Assembly: GCA_963402885.1 (NCBI GenBank)
Contig: OY727096.1
Location: 6,510,001-6,574,000, forward strand
Source of the DNA: Antedon bifida
Lineage: Eukaryota; Echinodermata; Crinoidea; Comatulida; Antedonidae
Reading direction: 5' to 3'
Length of the DNA stretch: 64,000 bases
A program made the position numbers and the translations under genes. Shown in pieces: positions 23,062 to 35,249 of this stretch (position 1 is the first letter of the stretch; each line of letters opens with the position of its first letter). The notes under the pieces were generated by a model. The model saw nothing but the letters and a program-made list of their open reading frames with translations, had not been told where the DNA came from and did not search any database.

Positions 23062-23280
23062 CTTAAAGCGTGGTTCCCACTAGAACAACGCAACGTAGCG
23101 ACGTATCGACGCAAACTGCTGTATTGCGTAATCACAAGTGGGAACCAAAGACGCAATTGTGCTGCAAACATCGCAGGTTTGATTTCACGCAGGCGGGGGC
23201 AAACACAATTATTGGAAGGGCATTTGCTTACGTTGCGTAGATTGCGTTACGTTGCGTCGCTAGTGGGAACCAAGCTTAAG
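23062..23280. mobile_element. MITE family A, best-preserved copy
   Basis: Inverted ends aaagcgtggttcccactag and ctagtgggaaccaagctta with gacgcaacg repeats; the interior shares cacaattattggaagggca with 8325-8537. It starts about 90 bp after the stop of receptor copy A. Confidence 0.85.
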
Positions 23281-24230
23281 TAAGAATGCGGAACAATAAT
23301 AACTAAACTGACATTTAAATGTATTCTCTCAAAAGAGATGTGAATAAAGAAGATAATATTATTCTTGGTTTTTTTTTAGATACATGTCCAATATCCTCGA
23401 AACTGATGTGATTAAAGGCAAACATTTCAGTTTCTTTTCGTATCATAATTATATTACTTGGCCATATGTAAATTCGATAACGTGATTGTTCGAAATACGA
23501 CCGTTTCGATGATCGAAAACGTTTATTTCCATATTTTAACTATACATCGTTTCAATACAAAGCAAGTTGTTAACAAAGTTTACTAAAAATTAAATTACTG
23601 TAATATGTATAATTCGATTTCTTTGAAAATGTGCATTAAAAACAAAATTTAAACTATCGGTCCATTCGAATCTAGCTCGAAATTTGCTTGTTTTTCATGA
23701 GAAATTACTAACGAAGTCTTATGATTTCTTTTGAAATCAATAATAGGCTTATGACGTAAACAATTTTAATGCACTTATATTACTATGTGCGCATGAATGA
23801 CCGATATATCGATGAAACTAGTTGAAAAAAGGGATCCTATTAGAAATGTGTAAAAACAAAATGTATGTACTTTTTATTGCTTATTGTTTATCACGCTGTG
23901 TTTATGAAGTAAAGCTATATCATCAATAAAGAAAGAAAATATCTACTTTCTATTTTGATTGCATGCGAAAGTGTGTCTTTATCATGTAAAAATCTATTGC
24001 AATTTAGTTCTATATTTTACATACATTTTGGGTCGATGGTCAAATGTCGTACTTCCGGTCATTTTGTCGTAAAAATGTTTCATTAAATATTACTGCAGAT
24101 CACTGTATGATTGTGATTATAATAAGAATTGACATTATACAATAACTAAGCTGACATATGCATTGAGAATGTAATGTGTGTACTGTAGAGTACGTCACAA
24201 AGGGCGCGGCGGCATGAAAGACAACAATAA
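23281..24230. other. flanking DNA between receptor relics
   Basis: No coding sequence. 23941-23985 carries the shared upstream motif (ctttctatt...catgcgaaagt) described separately. Confidence 0.5.
23941..23985 (+). promoter_or_regulatory. shared upstream motif of receptor genes (copy 1)
   Basis: ctactttctattttgattgcatgcgaaagtgtgtcttt-type block, alignable with 33434-33480, 35078-35120 and 38427-38470. Conservation among otherwise diverging flanks and the fixed position upstream of gene starts suggest a cis element, or simply retained duplicated flank. Confidence 0.35.
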
Positions 24231-24261
24231 ATGGCCAAAAATCAAGACTTACAAAGCGACA

Positions 24262-24560
24262 CATGGATGCGAACATTGCTTTTATTGTGTAGCTACAGTT
24301 GGAATTGCAAAAAAAAAAAAGACATTGCAGTGAGATGTGCTATAGATTGTCAACTAGTTATTGCTGTCGAGCATCTGGCGAGTACTGCAAATCGGTTCAA
24401 TGTATGCCTAAATTATACAGACAAAAATAAGCTTCGAATGCCAACAGACAAAACAGAACCCGTAACTACCAAACAGATGCCGGATCAATACAATTGTAGT
24501 AGGCCTACTTTGAATCTAAAAAAGATTATACAAATTTTAACAGTTGAAAATGCAAAAAGT
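24262..24560 (+). pseudogene. receptor relic A2: membrane-proximal Ig-like domain fragment
   Basis: gcgaacattgcttttattgt then gtagctacagttggaattg match the B-strand region of the third Ig-like domain in intact copies (EHCF.CVATVGVG), followed by a poly-A run with a frame break and an atgccaacagacaaaac stalk repeat. No TM or tail follows. Confidence 0.6.
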
Positions 24561-24929
24561 TAAATCAACATTAAATTTGAAAAAAATTTCTTTTATTTTA
24601 TATTTCCGATAATATGAAGCCAATGTATCATTACAGTTTTTTAGTATGTTTATACAGTAAACATATTTCGTAAAAAAAAACATAATTACTATTTTCTGGA
24701 AAAACCTCAGTAAACTTTAAAACCAATCAAAAATATTATCAAAATAACAAAATGAAAATGAAACAATAATGTTATAGTTATATACACATGCCTGGATGAT
24801 GGTAATCAGCACTTATATATGATTATGATTAACATTCGGTGTTACATACATGATTGGTAAATATCCCGAGAAGATTAGGTAAATTCTTAGGGGAGGAGGA
24901 AATAGCAGTTGTATACAAACCGTAGAATA

Positions 24930-25735
24930 TAAGAGTTTGTGTACCATACTGGAGACTCATTCTAAAGGTTTACCCACAATTGGAAACTTTGAAGAGACAC
25001 TGCTGGTAGCGAACACTGCAGTGTGGCGGTTAGAGAATTTGATAAAAACGTCTAATTTGAATGGAAATGAAAAGATGCGTAAGTGTCTGGTGAGTTTGTA
25101 CAACTTTTTAGTAAACTTAAATTCTTTCGAATTGAAAAGTAAATATGACGACAATTAAGAATTCTGGTGATGTTGGCATGTCAACAGAGAACACGGTGAC
25201 CGGCACTTATCGAACAAAATGTAACTCGTCAAACGATATATTGAGCATATTCAATTACGATGAATATTTAAAAGATTTAGTCATTATAATACTTGGAATC
25301 CTGTTGCTGGTTGTTGTTATTGTATTGCTTGGTGTACTGAAAATATTCTACGATAATAAATCAAAAACTGGAATTAAGAACAAAACAAAAGTCAAACAAC
25401 GAAGAGACGGCGTTACAGATGATGAAGATCAACCTTCTCTAAGGAAACATACAGCAGAAGTATTGCGATTAAAGCAAGCACATAAGGAACCTCTTTCACA
25501 AAAAGTAGGCCTAAATAGTAGACACACAAATAAAATGGAACATGTTGAGCTATTTACAAATGATTGTTACGGCCACACTAGTTTCAATGTGACCAATGAA
25601 TCCGAACCAAATGAAAAGGAGTCGGACTATATGCAACACATTGAAACAACGCAGAGAGATAACAATATAATATATAGTACAGATGACAACAATGATGATG
25701 ATGATTATGATTATGTAAATTTAAATATGGCCTAA
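24930..25735 (+). pseudogene. receptor copy B: stalk-TM-short tail fragment
   Basis: An ORF of 196 codons (25145-25735) encodes a stalk, a TM helix (DLVIIILGILLLVVVIVLLGVL) and a short tail with the box FTNDCYGH, an IIYSTDD stretch and a terminal DYVNLNMA, where YVNL fits both YxxL and a YxN SH2 site. There is no signal peptide; upstream (about 24960) only a trace of the Ig-domain end (aaaggtttacccacaattgg) remains. Its flank to about 26520 is duplicated at 29341-30370. It could be the last exon of a spliced gene, but I see no good acceptor in front of it. Confidence 0.65.
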
Positions 25736-28179
25736 CCATGATTATGGTATGCAGTCTATCTATTATATTTGAAAGACCTAAAATCTAGAATGCTTTACCG
25801 ATAGACATTAAACAAACTACTGGTCTAAAAAAAGTAATTTATCCGCAAACATAATAATGATGTCGAACTAATTGAGGAGATTTTTTTTATTCTAAATTTT
25901 GTCTCATCTTTTAAAATCTCTTTTAAAAATTAGTCTGTAATTAAATTAATGTATAGTTACATGCTACAGTTATTGACTAACATAATACAGTATCCACCTT
26001 TGTATATTACAAACTTTATATTTCATGTTATTACAGTTATATATATTTTTTTTCTTTATTAGAGCACCACTAGCTGCAAAAGCTTCTTCTCAGTTTTACA
26101 ATGTTACTAATTTACTTATGTGTTATGTTGAAACGAAATAAATATTAATATCTATACAAAATTTGCATGTAAATGTAAAAAAGATTATGCTGGTATTTTA
26201 ACGATTTTCGGTCCTATATCCTGGTTAAGTAAAGTGTAATTCCTACTCTTTCCATCTTTAAACCTTGAGGTATTTGTCTTCCCTTAACATGATCTGGTTA
26301 AAAATAATATACAGACGCGTATACCGTATAATAGAGATCGTGTTTCTACCCTTTAACTCTTATTCTTCGTATTTGGAGCCAACTTCAGATGTGAAGACTC
26401 TGCTCCTCCAACTCTGTTTTGCTAGCTCTACAGTATTTGGTTGTGTGGTATTATTCTATTTATTTATTCCTTTACAGAGAGAAACTGACTGACAGCACTG
26501 CTGTAAATTTGCTCAAAACCTGAATTAATCTATCTGAATTACACACCTCATCCTTAGTTTTAGATTTGAATATAGCATCATAAGATCATGAGGAAGCAAT
26601 ATTAGCACATAGTAATGGAATTTTTAAAGTTAATATTTTTACCATCAAAAAACATATACGCAGGGCAAATTTCGACAATATTATTTTTGATGACAATAAT
26701 AATTTTGAAAAGTGATATTTTTTCGAAAACAATCTCTGTAAGTAGGCCTATGGAAGAGGATGTTTCCAAGACAGAATCATCATTTCAGTTTTCATCATTT
26801 TCATTTCTTGTTTTTGGATTTGTGTTCATGATATGACGTGTTTAAGAATATCCTGACGCCGATCCATCTCCGAAGTTAATTACACACTGTGTGTCACGAA
26901 ATCAATTAGCAACATAAATATAAGTACTAACAGATACTTTGTTTAAATAATGATTTCAAAACATTATAACACATCTGTGAAGTTATCGAAACGATCTCTC
27001 TAAATAAATAGATTAACAATTGCTAGACGTGAGACTTATAAAACAGCCAATTACATAATTATCATAAGTTAATTTACTCTTCTTCTAAACAAAATGCGAT
27101 GATCAAATAAAAATATCAACGTAACATTTGGATTTAGAGAAAAGCCAACTACTACATCTGTAAAGTTCCCCAACCAATTACATAAAAACCAAGATTTGCC
27201 GAGAGGTGAGACGACAAAACAGTTTAGGTCTACCTATAATATGCTGAGTATATTGCTAAAGTCTTGATAATTCACGAGTAAGTACCGTTTACATCTTTTC
27301 TCAAATTAGCACAGTAACTGTGTAGTTGAATGGTAATTCTTTATTTGTGAGACAGTTTTTCTCAGGAATTGACTGGTATCTTGACAAGCCAGGTTTTCCA
27401 GTGGAGTGAAGATGAAGATGTTTGGAGTCTGGCATTTTAGATACGGTTACTCTGGTTTGGTTTAAAGCACAGGGTTTTTGGTGATCTTTCCCTGCCAGCA
27501 TTTTATAAGCGCTGCTATAGTGACCGTCGGACGTGTTTCTTCTCGATATACTGTAGTCTGTCTAACAATGTCTTGTTTCAATAGCAGACAGTAGCAATCA
27601 TTATATTTAAACCAGTTTAGAATCTGGTTCATGACGCCTAAATGCACTTTATGCCAAGGATGAGTCAATTCAATGCACGTTAACCTTTTGAAATGTGTCG
27701 GCAAAGTAGATGAGAGTTCTTCTACACTTGTCCTAAAAACTACTAATGAAAGTGTTGAATGCCTACATTTTCCATCATGGTATTTTTTTTAGATGTATTA
27801 ATGCAGCAAAATTTCAGTTTCGTTTATATATTATCTATTCTATTTTGGCCTAGTAAATTAGCGCATCTTTTTAAGTGTAGCCAAGTCGACGCGCGCGTTA
27901 TAAAGACATCGGCGAGGATAATTCTCAGTGCAAGAGAAATAGTAGATTCCATTGTAGGTTTTCACATTAAACTAAACAATACAACAATTTTTTAAGTTTT
28001 AATCTATAAATAAACCATTCTCGATTTTGCTATTATGACGCAAGATGAGATATCAAATCGTTTAAAAACTTTATTTTATGATTACGCCAGTATTATTTTG
28101 CATACATATTTCATTTTAATACGTAAAGAATAGATAATTATAATTGTATATTTTAATTTTCATACAGTAAACGTAAACA
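25736..28179. other. region between receptor copy B and the lectin gene
   Basis: 26310-26520 is homologous to 30270-30370 (agagatcgtgtttctaccct; actgctgtaaatttgc), marking duplicated flank. 27301-27704 has higher GC and two overlapping minus-strand open stretches that could be one frameshifted old coding relic; no family recognised. 28005-28012 reads TATAAATA. Confidence 0.4.
28005..28012 (+). promoter_or_regulatory. possible TATA box of the lectin gene
   Basis: TATAAATA about 170 bp before the ATG. A catacag acceptor-like site at 28161-28167 just before the start would allow a 5' UTR intron. Confidence 0.3.
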
Positions 28180-28845
28180 ATGAAGATTGTGTTTTTAGCA
28201 CTGACAATAGCTGTATTGTCTATTGGTACCGAGTCATATCCAGTAGGTTTATGCCCCGCATTCTGGACTCCTTTTCAAAACAGTTGCTATCGAATCTTTG
28301 GGACCAAACTATCGTGGTCTGAAGCAGAGAAAAGCTGTAACACACACTTCAATGGGTTTGTACCTTAGTTTTGCTTATCAGTGTTCCTTATTATTACATA
28401 ATTTCGTTAAAACAATACCAATAGGCCTATGTAAAGAATTGAGAACAGTGTCATTGTAGATATGTGTGGGTTAAACTAATGTGAATATTCTTAAAGGGCT
28501 GCAATGGGACATTTGGTGTCAATCCAAACTGATGACGAAAACCAGTTTATTGCACTACTTTGGAATTCAGCTACAGGTGGTATGTCAGTAACTAACTATC
28601 TCATTACCATCTGGCTTGGTTTGACTGATGCAGCTTTGGAAGGTTCTTGGAGATGGAGCGACAACAACCAGTTGGTAACTTACACAAACTGGGGTAATAA
28701 CCAGCCAGACAATGGTAATGCTAACCACAACGAGCACTGTGGTCATCTATGGAACATGCATAATTCAGTCACAACATGGAACGACGTGCCATGTTCCTAT
28801 CAACTATTTTATGCATGTGAGCTTCCACAGAATAGTGGCCAATAA
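28180..28845 (+). CDS. secreted C-type lectin, QPD type, two exons
   Basis: Exons 28180-28355 and 28497-28845 join through gt/ag sites to a 174-residue protein. The signal peptide is MKIVFLALTIAVLSIGTESY. A single long-form C-type lectin domain follows, with all six cysteines (C25, C36, C53, C140, C158, C166), WLGL at 98-101, QPD at 128-130, a Glu just before C140 and WND at 153-155. QPD plus WND is the calcium-site signature usually linked to galactose/GalNAc binding. No other domain is present, so it is a soluble lectin. The gene lies between two copies of a duplicated receptor fragment (24930-25735 and 29341-29745). The stop codon overlaps an AATAAA (28841-28846), and another AATAAA is at 29070-29075. 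Invertebrate lectins of this form serve in humoral defence; a role here is inferred. Confidence 0.93.
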
Positions 28846-28848
28846 AAA

Positions 28849-28970
28849 GGCAACGCAAGGACGTAAGCAAAACGTAAGTGATTTGACCAATCACAAGCGA
28901 TGGATCATCCGAATTGGTTGGATTGGTCAGCTGGCTTGCATTGCATCTCGTCCTTGCGTTGCGTCTATAT
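28849..28970. mobile_element. MITE-like element in the lectin 3' region
   Basis: aggcaacgcaaggacgtaag at the left and tccttgcgttgcgtct at the right are inverted; the interior contains a second inverted pair (ccaatcacaag / cttgcattg). Related in its gcaacgca ends to family A. Confidence 0.6.
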
Positions 28971-29069
28971 CTCTAAGCTTGATGTTATTAATTTCACGTA
29001 ATTTACTCATTTAATGGCTTCTTCACCTCATTTTGGGAAGAAAATGTAAGTTAAATTACATCGCGGTAT

Positions 29070-29075
29070 AATAAA
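29070..29075 (+). terminator. candidate poly(A) signal of the lectin gene
   Basis: AATAAA 225 bp past the stop, beyond the MITE-like insertion. Confidence 0.35.
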
Positions 29076-29340
29076 TACATGGAATGAAAAACGGATAGAT
29101 TATGTTTGTGTTTTGGGTGAACCTGAAGGCAATTTTAATCGAATGAATGAATACAGATCTTACAGTACCCTCAAATCTGAATAGACATATACAGATGACT
29201 GCTTAGCCAATATACAATATAGCAGATTTTAAACTGACTAGGCCTCTGACCTGACAACATATGCTGATTTCCTTAGACTTAGATTAATATTCGTAAAGAG
29301 GATACATTTTGCCACACATGGCGTATCATAATTAGGCCTT

Positions 29341-29745
29341 TTAATAAACTTAAATTCTTTCGAATTTTAAAAGTAAAAATCACAACAAATACGAACTCTG
29401 GTGATGTTGGCATGCCAACAGAGAACACGGTGACCGGCACTTATCGAACGAAATGTAACTCGTCAAACGATATATTGAGCATATTCAATTACGATGAATA
29501 TTTAAAAGATTTAGTCATTATAATACTTGGAATCCTGTTGCTGGTTGTTGTTATTGTATTGCTTAGTGTACTGGAAATTGTTGCGGCTACAGTAGTTTCA
29601 ATGTGACCAATGAATCTCAAATAAATGAAAAGCAGTCGGACTACATGCAACACATCGAAATACCGCAGATAACAATATAATATATAGTACAGATGACAAC
29701 AATGGTGATGTTTATGATTATGTAAATATAAATATGGCCTAATCA
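29341..29745 (+). pseudogene. receptor copy B2: duplicate of B with tail deletion
   Basis: Nearly identical to copy B through the stalk and TM (tggcatgccaacagagaaca...attgtattgcttagtgtact), then jumps from the end of the TM directly to the ...agtttcaatgtgaccaatga box, losing the rest of the tail and changing frame. Non-functional. Confidence 0.75.
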
Positions 29746-30253
29746 TGATTATGATAAGCCGTCTATCTATTATATTTGAAGGACCTAAGACCTTCTGGAA
29801 CTCTTTTAAAAATTAGTTTAGTTAAATTTAATTCCTGCTATTATAAAATAAATGTTAGTATAGTTACATGCTGCAGTTACACAATACAGTATCCGCTTTT
29901 GTATATCATTTCTTTTCATAACATTTAACTTCCAGTTTATATTTTTTGTTGCTATTATTATTAATTGTAATTGTATAAGTATTTAAATATATTTCTGCTA
30001 TATACATATAGTATGTTGTGTTGTAGAGCACTCTTCAGTTCGAAACGGTGCATTTTTGTTGTGAATACTATTAGCATTTTGCAAAGCACGCTCGTTGAGC
30101 TTGTGCACTCTTTGTGTTCATAATCAGTGTACCATGTCCCGCATACCTGGCTCAGCCTATATATTGTGCCAGTACTGCGGTACATGTTATTTCGAAACCT
30201 GAGCTGCTCTGACGAGATCTAATAAGATCGAAACCGTACTGTTTGCAGAATGG

Positions 30254-30286
<33 letters not shown>

Positions 30287-30632
30287 GATAGAGATCGTGT
30301 TTGCCAACTACCCTTTAACTCTTGATCGATGGGTGGAGCACTGCTGTACATTTGCCTACCAAATGCACGGTCGAGCATGCTGGGACTTAGACATCAAAGA
30401 TTTGCTGTACCGGTATGGCATTGGAGATGTATAGTATAGCCACATTTGAAAACTATTTACCTAATGATGCTGCTAAACAATGTAATGTTTGATCCTAAAC
30501 TTAAAAGTATAATTGGGTAAATGGCTGCACAAGTTCCTCGCGTTGAACTCGTATGCACAATTTGTAATGGGGAAATTGAAGGGATTTATCATTATTTATT
30601 TTATTATTAATTTATTTATTATTATCTAAATA
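29746..30632. other. duplicated flank between receptor copies
   Basis: Flank homologous to 25736-26520, a (TA)n run at 30251-30281, then from about 30410 flank homologous to 20140-20430. The join at about 30615 marks a deletion of the 5' part of the next copy. Confidence 0.55.
30251..30281. repeat. (TA)n microsatellite
   Basis: About 15 uninterrupted TA dinucleotides. Confidence 0.9.
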
Positions 30633-32425
30633 AAGAGAATTGGTCAAAGAACGTATATCTGGATATTGAATGGAAACGTTGACAATACTGGAAAAGAGAC
30701 ATGCTTTCATGATTTGTCTGTTGGTATTTACAGTGTTACGTGTCTGGTGATTACTGAAAATCAGCATACTTCAGATTCTGTAGAATTTGAAGTAACCGAT
30801 ATTATACCAGCAGAAACAAAAACGACATCTGGGGATGACGGTATGCCGACAGACAAAATGGTAACTAACAACCATCGTACAACTATTCAGCATAGGCCTA
30901 CCTCAGATTCTGTAGAATTTGAAGTAAATGAGACACAAACAAGTTTTGGGAATGACGGTAGGCCAACAGACAAAATGGTATCAGGCAGCCATGATACAGA
31001 TACATTCCAACAGTTCAACAAAGTAATTTGCGATCAAGATTTAAAAGATTTCAGCATTATAATACTTGGAATCTTGTTACTAGTTGTTATAGTTGTATTG
31101 CTTTATGTACTGAAAAGATTCCACGATGAGAAGACAAGCACTGGAATGAAACAGTACAAAACAAAAGTAAAGCAACAAAAAGCCGTATATCATGGAAATA
31201 AAGCTGATGGTGATGATGAAACTTCAGCAAATAAACAAGCAGAGGTTGTGAAACCAAATGCAGCAGATACTGAATCTTTCAAATCATTTTCAAATCCTTT
31301 AGTTTCTAATAATAGTAAATCAGAGGAACAATCTGAAGATATATATTATAGCATTGAAGAATATCAATCTTCAACAAGGAGACATGAGAAAGCGGTGAGA
31401 CCTAATCAAGCAGACAACGAGCCGTCCAGATCTAAAAATGAAAACCCAACCCAACGACCTGAAGACATATATTATGTCATTAGAAATATTGATAATCGAC
31501 TTTCAACCAATAGACAAGTAGATTCTGTTAGAACGAAGCAAGCAGATGAATCCTTCAAGGCGAAAGATAACACGAATGTGAAACAATCTGTAGACATATA
31601 CTATAGCACTGCAGATGATGATTATCAACTCTCAACATATTATTACAGTCAGGAGGCAGATGTTGTAAGATCAAAGCAAACGGACAATGAATTAGCTAAA
31701 TCTACGGAAGAAAATACAAAAGTGAAACCACTTGAAGACGTATACTATATCGTTGTTGCTGATGATGATGACGACGATGATCAACCTTCAAGTAGACAGG
31801 CAGAAGATGCGAGACAAAAGAGAGCAGATGGATCATCACAATTTCCGAAAAAAACATGACATTCGAACAAGCTGAAGATTTATGTACCACCAGTATTAAT
31901 GAAAGTAGACTGACGAAATTAGTGGGATTCAATCAAAACAATACTGAACCATTTGAATCTACGAAGGGAAGTAGGCCTACAGAAGTAGCACAAACTAAAG
32001 ATGTGTTTACAAGTAGTACTGAAAGTGATCAGCCTTCAACTAGTAGGCTGACGGAAGTACCGAGACCCAAGCAAGAAGTCAATGATCCATTTGAGTCTGC
32101 GACGAAAAGTAGGCCTACAGAAGTAGCACAAACTAAAGATGTGTTTACAAATATTAATGAAAGTGATCAGCCTTCAACAAGTAAACTGTCGACAGCAGTG
32201 AAGTACAAGCCAACAGATGATGAACCATTTGAATCTACGATGAAATATGCAAACGTGGAACAATCTAAAGATGATAGTATTAAAGACGATGAAGCAAATA
32301 AGGTATCTCCCTCGCAAAAGTTACAAATAAATCGGAACATGTTGAACGGTTTAGAAATGAATGTTATGACTGTAACTTCAAGAGGAGCAATGAATCAACT
32401 GAAGCAATGAATCAACTGAAAACAA
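30630..32425 (+). pseudogene. receptor copy C: no 5' half, two frameshifts in the tail
   Basis: Opens inside the third Ig-like domain (RTYIWILNGNVDNTG; no in-frame ATG start, signal peptide or first two Ig domains). Two stalk repeats (TSDSVEFEV), a TM helix and a long tail with about eight modules follow (YYSI, YYVI, YYST, YYIV cores, later VFTSS and VFTNI where tyrosine is replaced by Phe). Compared with the intact copy at 35250-37661, single A deletions in A-runs near 31850 and near 32313 shift the frame, the second destroying the reading of the FRNECY box. Both lie in homopolymers, so assembly error is possible, but the missing 5' half is not explained that way. Confidence 0.8.
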
Positions 32426-33675
32426 GAAATCAGATGATAAAGTGGATGACTGCTTCAAGCCATCGAAAACAATACAGAACCAATGACAAGGATAATGATA
32501 GGCTACTTGAAAATAATATGAGTATACTTAACATTAAAACACTATTTCATCATTCACAGTTCCGGTAAACTGTGTGTCATGACGGTTAAAAATGATGAAT
32601 ATTGTTTAGTGCATGTTGTTCTACTTGGAATTTTTTATTTTCTCCCTTCTATAATATTCGTTCGTTCTTTCAATTATCAGTAGTAGCCTTATACTGCTTA
32701 ATGTAAATATTGTATAGCATATATTATTTTAGTAATACACAAAGAGTTATACTTGAAAGCGCTAACTCAATTATTGAGGATATCTTAAAGCCAGTGATTT
32801 TTAAATTTTTAAGTGAAATTTTTATTTTTGGATCTGATCTTTTGTCGAATCGTGAAAATGCTTTATTGTTTTATTATGTACAATTAATTTTTTTTATTAA
32901 TTCTTTAACTCTTTTGATTGATGTTTCTATTAGTTTCTTTTTTGTTTAAGAATATTTGTATTTGTTATCTGAGGCGCCTTGGGTGGTTTCACCTTGTGAG
33001 GCGCCTGTGTAAAATATTGAATAAAAACAAATATATGTACAGTATATATTTTACTTACACGTCTTTTCAATATAAACAAGTTTGAGTAGGGCTAATTTCC
33101 AGCCTTGAAAAGCTATATTTAAAAAACTTTCCTATATACAAATCTATTAATGTTGTATTATTTGCTTTTATATGAAACTACAAATGAATTAATTTAAATC
33201 ATTTTGTTGAAGAAGGTACATAAAAATAATAAACTTTGATTTTAAATATTGGTGCCGTCGAATCTTAGACTTGACTTTCTAGGATCGAAATTTACTCATT
33301 TTTTAAAATCAACTTTACAGAAATGAATCTTAAACGATGTGGCGCATGCGCGTATTAATCAATAGAAAATCAATGGAAAACCTTGATGCAAAAAATAAAT
33401 AAAAATCCAAACTAAAAACAATTTAAAACAAAACATCTATGCTTTCTATTTCTGATTGTGTATCATGCGTAAGTTTTTGATGTGAATAGCCATTTAGTTT
33501 AGAAGCTTTCGTACCTGATACAACAATTATTATACGTACGATTTAATAATTCAAAATCATAACTAATTCTGTAAAAACAAAATTTGTATACGTACTATTT
33601 CTGATACTATGGAGCCAAGGAATTACTATGTATTGCTAAATTAATGTTTTCTTAACAACAGCAAATTTATTTTAA
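32426..33675. other. 3' flank of copy C, shared with copy D
   Basis: Aligns with 37670-38540 (ctattttctcccttctata, attatcagtagtagcc, ggtgccgtcgaat, gatgtggcgcatgcgcgta). A block of about 250 bp at 32950-33200 is absent from the D flank. 33434-33480 has the shared upstream motif; 33565-33645 is a landmark repeated at 45625-45710 and 49690-49762. Confidence 0.7.
32950..33200. mobile_element. insertion relative to the sister flank, possible LINE/SINE 3' end
   Basis: Missing at the corresponding point of the copy D flank (near 38200). Contains the short hairpin gaggcgcc...ggcgcctg and ends in attgaataaaaac, a common retroposon tail form. Confidence 0.4.
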
Positions 33676-33822
33676 AGAGAGAGCAAAGCAAGCTGATGAT
33701 AACTTATCAAAATCTACGAAGAAGAGTTCCAAAATGGAACAAGTTAAACATATTATATACATTGACATTGGAGATTATGGTTCCCAACCTTCCACAAGTA
33801 GACACGGTGAAACAGATCCTTA
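33676..33822 (+). pseudogene. receptor tail fragment
   Basis: Reads AKQADDNLSKSTKKSSKMEQ and IDIGDYGSQPSTSRHG, matching the tails of the 41826/46421/55145 group (YHDIGDY.AQPSTSRH). It is cut on the left by the 33565 landmark and fused on the right to the normal 3' flank of that group (ttggcccacatggcgtttca). Confidence 0.75.
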
Positions 33823-35249
33823 GGTCTAGACTGTATTTTAACTTAAAATTAGAAAAAAAGATAAATATTTTGGCCCACATGGCGTTTCATAAAATAATAC
33901 CCAAGCTGTACAATTTCAGACAAAAATCGAAACGTCGACTGGTGAACTAACATAAAAAGGACAAATTAAATACAGACTTGGGACAAGTCTATAAACTGTT
34001 GAAAATAGAACTTTTAACATATCAATGGATCTAACTTATTAAATATATTTTCAATTATTGAAAAACGCACATTACAAAATTATCAGTAGTATTATTGACT
34101 GAAATATGATTTATTACAATCCAAGGAAATTATTTCGGAATAAAAGTTTACACAAACACAACAATCTAGAGTTATCTTACAATAAAAATAATGAATGAAT
34201 AAGGAAATGGATGATGGTAATTAACGTTTATGACTTCTAGTAGGCCTACTTTCATACTTATGAGTTCTTATTTCTCATACGGAAGAACATATTGGGTTAC
34301 ATAAGAGTTCATACCATTTACAATGTACATTTTAAGTTACATTAAAGCTCTACACCAATCTTGTTATTTTTTCGAAATAAATCGCTGTGCAGTAAGTAGG
34401 CCTACTGTATGCAACATGATGTTTGCAACGTTCCATGTGTTATTCGCATTTTGGAACAAACTTCCCGGTAGGCCTACAATTCGTTAACTTCTTTTAAATT
34501 TAACTATATGGTTATTTAAATACTTTTTTAATGTAACAATTTCGAAAATGTCTGCAGTCAATTTCTTGTAATCTTAATATTTTATATCGTAATTAAGTTG
34601 TTTTTAATATCGTCTGTTTTAGGTTGACCAAGCATTAGGTGTTTATCAGCATCTGTTTTGATCTTTCATTGCCTTTTGTATTGATTTTGTTATTGGCATG
34701 CACAAATTTGAGTAAATAGATAATATGAAGAGGGGGAAAGTTGGGGGGTTGCTAGTAAGCTATAATCTTGCAAAAATATATATTTATTTTTGTTTCCTCC
34801 ATTGTAATGTAGGCCTACTAAAAGGTACTCGCTCATAAGTCATACAATGCTTGTCTTTTTAAACCGTCATTCGTCAATACTGAACTATGGCTGTTCTATA
34901 ATATAGATGGTATGATAAATAATAAACTCAACTAAACACAAGGACAACATTTATAATAATCCTAGCCTATTTATCTACAAACAAATGACATATGCATTGT
35001 ATATTTGTCATCTTTATAGACAATAACTCTATATATAAATAAAGATAAAAGATCTGTAGAATAGAAAGAACATGTCTACTTTCTATTCATGATGCATATC
35101 ATGTGAAAGTTTGTCTTTAAATTTAAGCCAAGTATACAAGCAGATTTCATATCTGACTATGAACACGAAGCCAAAGAATCATCACAAGTTTTGGTAACGC
35201 CACGTAGGTTTATTTTTTGAACGGCTAACAATTTGTAATCATTCGTACT
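33823..35249. other. flank and 5' region of receptor D
   Basis: 33840-34310 matches the 3' flanks at 43850-44300, 48360-48720 and 56935-57450. 34275-34304 and 35078-35120 hold the two recurring upstream motifs. No coding sequence. Confidence 0.6.
35078..35120 (+). promoter_or_regulatory. shared upstream motif, 130 bp before receptor D
   Basis: ctactttctattcatgatgc then atatcatgtgaaagtttgtc; alignable with copies at 23941, 33434 and 38427. Confidence 0.4.
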
